DNA from: JALZMG01 sp963739975
GTDB lineage: Bacteria > Actinomycetota > Acidimicrobiia > Acidimicrobiales > Ilumatobacteraceae
NCBI GenBank assembly: GCA_963739975.1
Contig: CAVUCK010000005.1
Span: forward strand, 248,001-312,000
DNA length: 64,000 nucleotides
Direction of reading: 5' to 3'
The first letter of the stretch is position 1. Each line of letters opens with the position of its first letter. The notes beneath the pieces were generated by a model. It worked only from the letters and a program-made list of their open reading frames with translations, was not told the origin of the DNA and did no database searches. Positions 33,835 through 40,375 of this stretch are shown here, piece after piece. The translations under genes were made by a program, and so were the position numbers.

Positions 33835-33894
33835 ATGTGTGCCGTGATCACGGCGACCGTCACCCCGTCCGCCGCGATCATCGTCATTCCGTAG
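33835..33894 (+). CDS. cimA leader peptide (isoleucine/valine attenuation)
   Basis: A 19-residue frame from ATG 33835 to TAG 33892: MCAVITATVTPSAAIIVIP. Four Ile and three Val, with the run Ile-Ile-Val-Ile just before the stop, followed by two hairpins and then the citramalate synthase gene. This is the layout of ribosome-mediated attenuation, and the amino acids encoded are products of the downstream pathway. A GTG at 33844 is an alternative start. Confidence 0.8.
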   Translation: MCAVITATVTPSAAIIVIP

Positions 33895-33951
33895 TGCACG
33901 TGGCCCGTCCCCGTGCACGAACCAGCCGCCTACGGGCGGCTGTTTGCGTTC
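33894..33951 (+). terminator. cimA attenuator hairpins
   Basis: First hairpin: GTGCACG (33894-33900) with CGTGCAC (33912-33918), directly overlapping the leader-peptide stop. Second hairpin: AGCCGCC (33924-33930), loop TACG, GGCGGCT (33935-33941), followed by GTTTGCGTT. The second looks like the terminator; the first may be the pause or competing structure. Confidence 0.7.
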
Positions 33952-33988
33952 CCGGGGTCGGTGCCCACCGATCGAGAGCGAGCCAGCG

Positions 33989-35569
33989 ATGAACCAACGG
34001 ACGATCGAGGTCTTCGACACCACCCTGCGTGACGGCATGCAGGTCGAGGGCGTGTCGGCGACGGTCGAGGACAAGCTGCGCATCGCCGAGCAGCTCGATC
34101 TGCTTGGCGTGCACTACATCGAGGGCGGCTGGCCGGGCGCCAACCCGAAGGACATCGAGTTCTTCGCCCGCGCCGCTCGGGAGCTCGACCTCTCGACCAG
34201 CACGCTGGTTGCGTTCGGTTCGACCCGCCGCCCTCGCGGCAAGGTCGACGACGACGCCACCCTGCGCAACCTCGTCGAGGCCCAGACGGCGGCCGTGTGC
34301 ATCGTCGCCAAGAGCTCGGACTACCACGTCACCCAGGCGCTGCAGACCACGCTCGACGAGGGCGAGGCGATGATCGCCGACTCGGTGCGCTTCCTCACCG
34401 CCGAGGGCCGGCGCGTTCTCGTCGACCTCGAGCACTTCTTCGACGGCTACAAGGACAACCCCGAGTTCTCACTGCGCGCCCTCGAGGCGTCCGTCGTCAA
34501 CGGCGCCACCCACCTCGTGCTGTGCGACACCAACGGCGGGTCCCTGCCGCACGAGATCGCCGAGGTCGTCGAGGTCGTCCACGCCCACGTCGGCGACGAC
34601 GTGACGATCGGCATCCACTGCCACGACGACACGGGGTGCGCGGTGGCCAACTCGATGGCCGCCGTGCTGGCCGGCGCCGGCCACGTGCAGGGCACGCTCA
34701 ACGGGCTGGGGGAGCGCACGGGCAACGCCAACCTGACGACGATCGTCCCCAACCTGCAGCTCAAGCTCGGCTACCAGTGCCTGCCCGAGGGGCGCATCGC
34801 GCGGTTGACCGCAGTCAGTCACCACGTGGCCGAGCTGCTCAACCGGGCGGTCAACCCGCAATCCCCGTACGTCGGGTCGTCGGCGTTCGCCCACAAGGCG
34901 GGGTTGCACACCAGCGCCATCGCCCGGGCCAAGGACGCCTACGAGCACGTCGACCCGGAGCTGGTCGGCAACGGCACCCGCTTCGTGGTCAGCGAGATGG
35001 CTGGCCGGGCCACGATCACCATGAAGGCCGCCGAGCTGGGGCTGGAGCTGGACGGCGCCGCGGTGAACGCGGTGATCGACGACCTCAAGCGGTTGGAGCA
35101 CGAGGGGTACCACTTCGAGGCCGCCGATGCCTCGCTCGAGCTGCTGATGCGGCGGGCCGCCGGCTGGGAACACGACTTCTTCCGCGTCGAGAGCATGCGG
35201 GTGATCACCGACGAGCTGCCGAACGGCGACTTCACGACCGAGGCGACCGTGAAGGTGTGGGTCGGCGACGACCGGCGGGTGTCGACGGCCGAGGGCAACG
35301 GCCCGGTGAACGCCATCGACACCGCGCTGCGCATGGCGCTCGACGGCGCCCTGCCCGAGCTGGATCGGGTGCACCTGACCGATTTCAAGGTGCGCATCCT
35401 CGACGGCGCCGGCGCAACGGGCGCGGTGACCCGAGTGCTGCTCGACGCCACCAACGGCACGCGGGACTGGACGACGATCGGCGTCAGCACGAACATCATC
35501 GAGGCCTCGTGGCGGGCCCTGGAGGAGAGCATCGTCTACGGCCTCCTGCACGCCCGCCGGCCTGCCTGA
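33989..35569 (+). CDS. cimA: citramalate synthase
   Basis: A 526-residue enzyme of the LeuA/HMGL-like family. It has FDTTLRDGMQVEGVS at the start, IHCHDDTGCAVANSM and GLGERTGNANL metal/substrate motifs, HKAGLHTSAI in the linker, and a C-terminal LeuA-type dimer/regulatory domain from about residue 385. This pattern is the (R)-citramalate synthase type, which makes citramalate from pyruvate and acetyl-CoA for isoleucine synthesis without threonine. The Ile/Val leader upstream supports that assignment over homocitrate or isopropylmalate synthase. ATG 33989 gives MNQRTIEVFDTTLRDG. Confidence 0.9.
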   Translation: MNQRTIEVFDTTLRDGMQVEGVSATVEDKLRIAEQLDLLGVHYIEGGWPGANPKDIEFFARAARELDLSTSTLVAFGSTRRPRGKVDDDATLRNLVEAQTAAVCIVAKSSDYHVTQALQTTLDEGEAMIADSVRFLTAEGRRVLVDLEHFFDGYKDNPEFSLRALEASVVNGATHLVLCDTNGGSLPHEIAEVVEVVHAHVGDDVTIGIHCHDDTGCAVANSMAAVLAGAGHVQGTLNGLGERTGNANLTTIVPNLQLKLGYQCLPEGRIARLTAVSHHVAELLNRAVNPQSPYVGSSAFAHKAGLHTSAIARAKDAYEHVDPELVGNGTRFVVSEMAGRATITMKAAELGLELDGAAVNAVIDDLKRLEHEGYHFEAADASLELLMRRAAGWEHDFFRVESMRVITDELPNGDFTTEATVKVWVGDDRRVSTAEGNGPVNAIDTALRMALDGALPELDRVHLTDFKVRILDGAGATGAVTRVLLDATNGTRDWTTIGVSTNIIEASWRALEESIVYGLLHARRPA

Positions 35570-35780
35570 TCAGCTCGCTGTCCGCGGATCCCCGATCCGG
35601 CTGGGGTCGACGACTGCGGCGACCTCGACGCGCTGGTGGCGCCGGTTCGGTGGGTTCACGACGCACGTCCCCTCGTAGTACTCGTGGTGCTCGGTCTCGC
35701 CGGCGAAGGCGTAGTGATGGGCGGCATCGGACGATCCTGACGCAGGGGTGTCACGGCCATCCGGAGTAGAACTACGGCCG
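35570..35780. other. intergenic, possible small minus-strand gene remnant
   Basis: On the minus strand a 50-codon frame ends at a TGA just past cimA and reads AHHYAFAGETEHHEYYEGTCVV and NPPNRRHQRVEVAAVVDPS. The composition looks protein-like, yet there is no ATG, GTG or TTG in frame at its upstream end, so it is either a start-less remnant or coincidence. Confidence 0.3.
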
Positions 35781-36305
35781 ATGGCTGCGCCGCGGTTCTC
35801 GCCCGTCGACCCGATGGAGAACGCCCGCGGCTACACGTCGCCCGACCACGTGCCGGCGGAGTGGCGGGCGGACCGGCCCGGCGATCTCAAGGGCCGCCAG
35901 CCGACCGGTGCCGGCCTCGGGTACCAGGGCCCGGACCAGGGCTATGCGCTGCTGCTGGCCAGCCGACTGCGGCCGGAGCTGGTGGCCCAGCCCCACGAGT
36001 CCCTGGACGACGCCGTTGCCGGCGGCAACTCCATCGCCATGCGTCGGGCGTCGATGTTCGGACGGGCGCCGGTGATCCACGACCTGCGCATCGCGTTCAC
36101 GATCTGGGGTTGGTTCGACGCCAGCCCGCCCGACGAGCTCGTCGCCCTCCGGCGCCAGGCCTTCAGCGGCGTCGCCGACACGCTGCACCACTACGACCTG
36201 CTGCGCGACCTCGCCGACTCCACGCCCGAGGCGACCCTGCGGGCGACCCCCGCCGACGTCGCCCGCCGCTACCCGGCCGAGTGGCGCCAGCTCCTCGGCC
36301 GCTGA
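35781..36305 (+). CDS. conserved hypothetical protein
   Basis: A 174-residue soluble protein from ATG 35781 (MAAPRFSPVDPMENARGYTSPDHVPAEWRADRPG). No membrane segment, no recognised catalytic motif. The N-terminal third is rich in Pro, Gly and Arg; the C-terminal part is helical (IHDLRIAFTIWGWFDASPPDELVALRRQAF). Normal codon use and a well-placed stop before the family B palindrome support a real gene. Function unknown. Confidence 0.7.
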   Translation: MAAPRFSPVDPMENARGYTSPDHVPAEWRADRPGDLKGRQPTGAGLGYQGPDQGYALLLASRLRPELVAQPHESLDDAVAGGNSIAMRRASMFGRAPVIHDLRIAFTIWGWFDASPPDELVALRRQAFSGVADTLHHYDLLRDLADSTPEATLRATPADVARRYPAEWRQLLGR

Positions 36306-36312
36306 CGATCTC

Positions 36313-36364
36313 CGTTTACGTCCGGATTCTGGTTACCCCGGTAACCAGAATCCGGACGTAAACG
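36313..36364. repeat. long palindrome family B, copy 2
   Basis: Perfect 24-bp inverted repeat (36313-36336 and 36341-36364) with a 4-nt loop CCCG, lying exactly between two convergent genes. Its arms match copy 1 over about 22 bp with one base change that is compensated on both sides (T-A against C-G within GGATTYTGG). Likely a bidirectional terminator. Confidence 0.88.
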
Positions 36365-36733
36365 TCAGGTGGCGGTCACGGCGTGGGCCTTGAGGTCGCC
36401 CAGGTCGACGAACTCCAGTGCTGAGAGGTGGGTGCCGTCGAGCACGACCGGGCAGGCCATCCCGGCCTCCAGCGCCTCGGCCCAGCGGGCTGCGCACACG
36501 CACCACTGGTCGCCATCGCGCAGCCCCGGGAACCCGTACTGCGGCATCGGCGTGACGAGGTCGTTGCCCCGGCTGACCGAGAACTCCAGGAACTCGGCGG
36601 TGACCCGGCAGCACACGACGTGCATGCCCGGATCGTCGCCCCGGTTCTCGCAGCACCCGGTGCGGTAGTAGCCCGTCAGCGGGTCGAGCGAGCAGGGGAT
36701 CAGCTCGTCGCCGAGCACGTTGCGCTGCTGCAT
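36365..36733 (-). CDS. DUF2237 family protein
   Basis: A 122-residue protein matching DUF2237 over its whole length: NVLGDELIPCSLDPLTGYYRTGCC, HVVCCRVTAEFLEFSVSRGNDL, FPGLRDGDQWCVCAARWAEA, and the late VVLDGTHLSALE. It contains seven cysteines, several conserved in the family, so metal or disulfide chemistry is possible, but no function has been established that I know of. Its start is 38 bp from the divergent SDR gene. Confidence 0.88.
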   Translation of the reverse strand: MQQRNVLGDELIPCSLDPLTGYYRTGCCENRGDDPGMHVVCCRVTAEFLEFSVSRGNDLVTPMPQYGFPGLRDGDQWCVCAARWAEALEAGMACPVVLDGTHLSALEFVDLGDLKAHAVTAT

Positions 36734-36771
36734 CGGCCCATTGTGGTCGCCACCACCTACATTCGCCCGCC

Positions 36772-37638
36772 GTGCAGCTCCTCGACGGCAAGCGCATCGT
36801 GGTCACCGGGTCGACGCGCGGGCTCGGGCGCGGCTTCGCCGAGGCCCTCGCCGCGTCCGGCGCGGCGGTGATCGTCAACGGCACCAACGCCGATCTGGTC
36901 GACGAGGTCGTCGAGGGCATCCGCCAGGGCGGCGGCACGGCCGTCGGTGTCCCCGGCTCCGTGGCCGACGACGACGTAGCTGCCCGGCTGGTGCAGACGT
37001 GCGTCGACGAGCACGGGGGGATCGACGCCGTCGTGAACAACGCCGGGATCGTGCGCGACCGGACGCTGATGAACATGAGCCCGGAGGAGTTCGATGCGGT
37101 CGTCGCCGTGAACCTGCGCGGCACCTGGTCGGTCAGTCGCCACGCCGCTCGGGCCATGAAGGAGACCGGTGGACTGCTGCTGCAGGTCATCTCCGGGTCG
37201 GCGATGGTCGGGTCCGTCGGGCAGACCAACTACGCCGCGTCCAAGGCCGGCGTCCTCGGGATGATGTACGCCTGGGACGTCGAGCTGAAGCGCTACGGCA
37301 TCCGTGTGAACGCCCTGTGGCCGATCGCCCAGACGGACATGACCGAGATCGTCTTCGCCGGAGCGGCGAAGCGCGCCGAGGAGGCGGGCCGCCCGGTGCC
37401 GGAGCCGGCCGACCTCGGGTTCGGCACCCCCGAGACCGTGGCCCCGATCGTCGTGCACCTCTGCAGCGACCGGGCCGCCCACTTGCGCAGCCAGATCGTC
37501 ACGTTCAACGGCCGCAAGCTCGGCCTGTGGACGCACCCCCACGAGACCGTCCTCGACCGTCGGCCGGCGTGGACGGTGGACGCACTGGCCGACGCGCTGG
37601 ACCGCGCCGAGGAGCGGGTCCACGTGCCGGAGATGTGA
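36772..37638 (+). CDS. SDR-family NAD(P)-dependent oxidoreductase
   Basis: A 288-residue classical short-chain dehydrogenase: nucleotide-binding TGSTRGLGRG (about residues 12-21), NNAG (about 89-92), catalytic Ser in ISGSAMVGS, and Tyr-x3-Lys in TNYAASKAG. The substrate is unknown; the C-terminal extension GLWTHPHETVLD is reminiscent of enzymes acting on acyl-CoA or hydroxysteroid-like substrates. GTG 36772 follows a TACATT box by 8 nt. Confidence 0.88.
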   Translation: MQLLDGKRIVVTGSTRGLGRGFAEALAASGAAVIVNGTNADLVDEVVEGIRQGGGTAVGVPGSVADDDVAARLVQTCVDEHGGIDAVVNNAGIVRDRTLMNMSPEEFDAVVAVNLRGTWSVSRHAARAMKETGGLLLQVISGSAMVGSVGQTNYAASKAGVLGMMYAWDVELKRYGIRVNALWPIAQTDMTEIVFAGAAKRAEEAGRPVPEPADLGFGTPETVAPIVVHLCSDRAAHLRSQIVTFNGRKLGLWTHPHETVLDRRPAWTVDALADALDRAEERVHVPEM

Positions 37639-37676
37639 CGAGCCAGACCGAGGTGACCAGGCCGTAGGTTGTCGAG

Positions 37677-38069
37677 ATGCTCGAACCGGCCATCCGTGAG
37701 CTCGCCTCGAACGGCAAGAACTTCGCCACGATCGCCATGCGCCTGCCGAACGGCCAGCTCCTCAGCCACGTGATGTGGGTCGACGCCAACGACGACGAGC
37801 TGTTGATCAACACCGAGATCCATCGGGCCAAGTACAAGGCGACGCAGTTCGAGCCAGACGTGACGGTCACGATCTGGGACGCCGACAACGCTTACCGCTA
37901 CGCCGAGGTGCGCGGGCGGGTGACCGGCGAGGTGCGCGGCGACGGCGCCCGCGAGCACATCGACCAGCTGTCCCAGCGATACCTCGGTCACGACTACCAG
38001 GCGCCGATCCAGAGCGAGCGCGTCGTGCTGCGCATCACGCCGGTGCGCCAGCGGTCGTTCGGGCTGTAG
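37677..38069 (+). CDS. PPOX-class F420-dependent oxidoreductase/biliverdin-reductase-like protein
   Basis: A 130-residue split-barrel flavin/F420-binding protein (FATIAMRLPNGQLLSHVMWVDANDDELLINTEIHRAKYKA, then DVTVTIWDADNAYRYAEVRGRV). Proteins of this size in Actinobacteria commonly use coenzyme F420 and reduce diverse small molecules; the substrate cannot be told. ATG 37677 has TAGGTT exactly 6 nt upstream, predicting a leaderless mRNA. Its TAG stop is the first base of the tandem array before purE. Confidence 0.85.
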   Translation: MLEPAIRELASNGKNFATIAMRLPNGQLLSHVMWVDANDDELLINTEIHRAKYKATQFEPDVTVTIWDADNAYRYAEVRGRVTGEVRGDGAREHIDQLSQRYLGHDYQAPIQSERVVLRITPVRQRSFGL

Positions 38070-38409
38070 TTGTGAGCGAGCGTCCGGGCCAGACTCCGGT
38101 GGCAACGCCGAAGTCAAGCGAGCGAACGGACGTCTAGTTGTGAGCGAGCGTCCGGGCCAGACTCCGGTGGCAACGCCGAAGTCAAGCGAGCGAACGGACG
38201 TCTAGTTGTGAGCGAGCGTCCGGGCCAGACTCCGGTGGCAACGCCGAAGTCAAGCGAGCGAACGGACGTCTAGTTGTGAGCGAGCGTCCGGGCCAGACTC
38301 CGGTGGCAACGCCGAAGTCAAGCGAGCGAACAGACGTCTAGTTGTGAGCGAGCGTCCGGGCCAGACTCCGGTGGCAACGCCGAAGTCAAGCGAGCGAACG
38401 GACGTCTAG
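38067..38409 (+). repeat. five-copy 68-bp tandem array, each unit holding a 21-codon frame
   Basis: Five head-to-tail units of 68 bp (starting at 38067, 38135, 38203, 38271 and 38339), identical except one base in unit 4. Each unit is TAG-TT-GTG...: a GTG-initiated 21-residue frame (VSERPGQTPV ... ERTDV) that ends at the TAG of the next unit, with a 2-nt gap. The one difference (ACG to ACA) is synonymous in that frame. The last TAG directly touches the purE ATG. It is the whole interval between the PPOX gene and purE. Confidence 0.95.
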
Positions 38410-38901
38410 ATGTCGCCACCACGGGTCGCCGTCGTGATGGGTTCGGCCAGCGACTGGTCGACGATGGGGGCGGCGGTGGCGGTGCTCGAGCAGTTCCGGG
38501 TGGCGCACGAAGCCCGGGTGATCAGCGCCCACCGGATGCCCGACGAGATGTTCGCTTTCGCCGAGGCGGCGGCCGAGCGAGGGCTGCGGGCGATCATCGC
38601 CGGCGCTGGCGGCGCCGCTCACCTGCCCGGGATGCTGGCCGCCAAGACGACGGTGCCCGTGCTCGGCGTGCCCGTCCCGTCGCGCCACCTCAACGGGCAG
38701 GATTCGTTGCTGTCGATCGTGCAGATGCCTGCTGGTGTCCCGGTCGCCACGTTCGCCATCGGTGAGGCCGGCGCCACGAACGCCGCATTGTTCGCCGTCG
38801 AGCTGCTCGCCGCCGATGACACCGAGCTGCACGCCGCGATGGTCGCCGACCGGGCCCGCCGCCACGACCTCGCCGCCGGCGCGACCCTCCCGCCCGGATG
38901 A
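38410..38901 (+). CDS. purE: 5-(carboxyamino)imidazole ribonucleotide mutase
   Basis: Class I PurE: moves the carboxyl group of N5-CAIR to give CAIR in purine synthesis. The 163-residue protein has VVMGSASDWSTM, the catalytic-loop SAHRMPDEM, IAGAGGAAHLPGM and GVPVPSRHLNGQDSLLSIVQMP. ATG 38410 directly follows the last TAG of the tandem array, with no good Shine-Dalgarno sequence. It overlaps purK by 4 nt (ATGA). Confidence 0.95.
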   Translation: MSPPRVAVVMGSASDWSTMGAAVAVLEQFRVAHEARVISAHRMPDEMFAFAEAAAERGLRAIIAGAGGAAHLPGMLAAKTTVPVLGVPVPSRHLNGQDSLLSIVQMPAGVPVATFAIGEAGATNAALFAVELLAADDTELHAAMVADRARRHDLAAGATLPPG

Positions 38902-40013
38902 TCGTCCCGCCGGCCACGATCGGCGTGCTCGGCGGTGGGCAGCTCGGGCGCTACACCGTCGGCGCCGCCCGGTTGTCGGGCTACCGGACGGTCGTGCTCG
39001 ACCCCGACCCGGCGGCGCCAGCCGGGCGGGTCGCCGACGAGCACCTCGTCGCTCCGTACGACGACCCGGGAGCGCTCGACCACCTGGCGGGGACGTGCGC
39101 CGTGGTCACCACGGAGTTCGAGAACCCGCCCGCTGACGCCCTCGCCCGGCTGGCCGCCGACGTGGTCGTCGCGCCGTCGGCGCAAGCCGTCGCCATCGCC
39201 CAGGACCGCCGGGTCGAGAAGCAGTTCCTCGCCGGCCTCGGCGTGCCGACGGCACGGTTCGCCGTCGTCGAAGCGGCGGCCGCACCGAACGGTGTCGGCT
39301 ACCCGGCGATCCTCAAGACCGCCCGGATGGGCTACGACGGCAAGGGCCAGCGCACGGTCGACGGGCCCGACGACGTCGGCCTGGCGTGGGACGAGCTCGC
39401 GGGCGTGCCCTGCGTGCTCGAGCAGCGGATACCGCTCGACGCAGAGTTGAGCGTCGTCCTGGCCCGCACGGCCGACGGTCGCCGGGCGAGCTTCCCGGTG
39501 GCCGAGAACCGCCACGTCGACGGCATCCTCGACCTCACCGTCGTGCCGGCCCGCATCGAGCCGTCGCTGGCCGACGAGGCCGTCGAGCTGGCGTCGACCA
39601 TCGCCGCCGCCCTCGACTACGTCGGCGTCCTGGCCGTCGAGCTGTTCGTCAGCGACGGCCGCCTGCTCGTCAACGAGCTGGCGCCGCGGCCGCACAACAG
39701 CGGGCACTGGACCCTCGACGGCGCCGCTTCCAGCCAGTTCGACCAGCAGGTGCGCGCCGTCTGCGGTGCGGGCTTGGCGGCGACGACCATGACCGTCCCG
39801 GCGGCGGCGATGGTCAACGTGCTGGGCGACCTCTGGTCCGGCGGCGAACCCGACTGGTCCGCCGCCCTCGCCGAGCCGGCGGCCCGCTTGCACCTCTACG
39901 GGAAGGCCGAGCCCCGCCCCGGCCGCAAGATGGGCCACCTGACCGTCCTCGGCGCCACGCCGGACGCAGCCGCCGAGCGGGCGCTCGAGCTCCGCCGAAG
40001 GCTGCGGACCTAG
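38898..40013 (+). CDS. purK: 5-(carboxyamino)imidazole ribonucleotide synthase
   Basis: ATP-grasp enzyme carboxylating AIR to N5-CAIR, the substrate of PurE. The 371-residue protein has IGVLGGGQLGRYTV, the ATP-grasp YPAILKTARMGYDGKGQ, VAENRHVDGILDLTVVPA and the metal site VNELAPRPHNSGHWTLDG. It ends overlapping the convergent ArsR gene by 4 nt. Confidence 0.95.
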   Translation: MIVPPATIGVLGGGQLGRYTVGAARLSGYRTVVLDPDPAAPAGRVADEHLVAPYDDPGALDHLAGTCAVVTTEFENPPADALARLAADVVVAPSAQAVAIAQDRRVEKQFLAGLGVPTARFAVVEAAAAPNGVGYPAILKTARMGYDGKGQRTVDGPDDVGLAWDELAGVPCVLEQRIPLDAELSVVLARTADGRRASFPVAENRHVDGILDLTVVPARIEPSLADEAVELASTIAAALDYVGVLAVELFVSDGRLLVNELAPRPHNSGHWTLDGAASSQFDQQVRAVCGAGLAATTMTVPAAAMVNVLGDLWSGGEPDWSAALAEPAARLHLYGKAEPRPGRKMGHLTVLGATPDAAAERALELRRRLRT

Positions 40014-40351
40014 CCTCGCGCCTCGAGCTCGGTCTTGAGGGTGGCCAGGCGATCGACGGCAGATGCCGCGTACGCGCCGATCCAGCGGTCGTGGATGCGC
40101 TTGATCGGCAACGGGTCGAGGTGGTTCCAGCGTTCCCGCCCGCGCCGCACCGGGATGACCAGCCCGGCGTCCTCGAGCACGCGGAGGTGCTGCATCACGG
40201 TGCAGCGGTCCAGCTCGCGAAGGCCGTCGCAGAGATCGCCGGTCGTGCGCGGGTGGTCCTTCAGGCGGTCGAGGAGCTGGCGCCGTGTCGGGTTGCCGAG
40301 CGCCTTGAAGACGGCGTCATCGGCGGACACCGTTGCATCCTCCGCTGTCAT
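40010..40351 (-). CDS. ArsR-family transcriptional regulator
   Basis: A 113-residue winged-helix repressor: FKALGNPTRRQLLDRLKDHPRTTGDLCDGL, then the recognition region RCTVMQHLRVLEDAGLVIPVRRGRERWNHL. It has no metal-binding cysteine pair, so it belongs to the ArsR group that controls adjacent SRPBCC proteins. Its ATG lies inside the 32-bp palindrome shared with the divergent SRPBCC gene, and a TAAACT -10 box sits exactly 6 nt before the ATG, so the mRNA is probably leaderless and autorepressed. Confidence 0.88.
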   Translation of the reverse strand: MTAEDATVSADDAVFKALGNPTRRQLLDRLKDHPRTTGDLCDGLRELDRCTVMQHLRVLEDAGLVIPVRRGRERWNHLDPLPIKRIHDRWIGAYAASAVDRLATLKTELEARG

Positions 40352-40375
40352 GTTATAAGTTTACAACATGACAGC
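40344..40375. promoter_or_regulatory. symmetric divergent promoter-operator containing both start codons
   Basis: Perfect 11-bp inverted repeat GCTGTCATGTT / AACATGACAGC around a 10-bp AT-rich centre. The ATG of the ArsR gene (40351) and of the SRPBCC gene (40368) are mirror images within the arms. TAAGTT (40356-40361) and, on the other strand, TAAACT (40363-40358) are each exactly 6 nt from the respective ATG. Confidence 0.85.

Noticed and set aside
38067..38409. CRISPR array
   Set aside because: The 68-bp units are directly contiguous with no variable spacers, and no cas genes are nearby. It is a simple tandem repeat.
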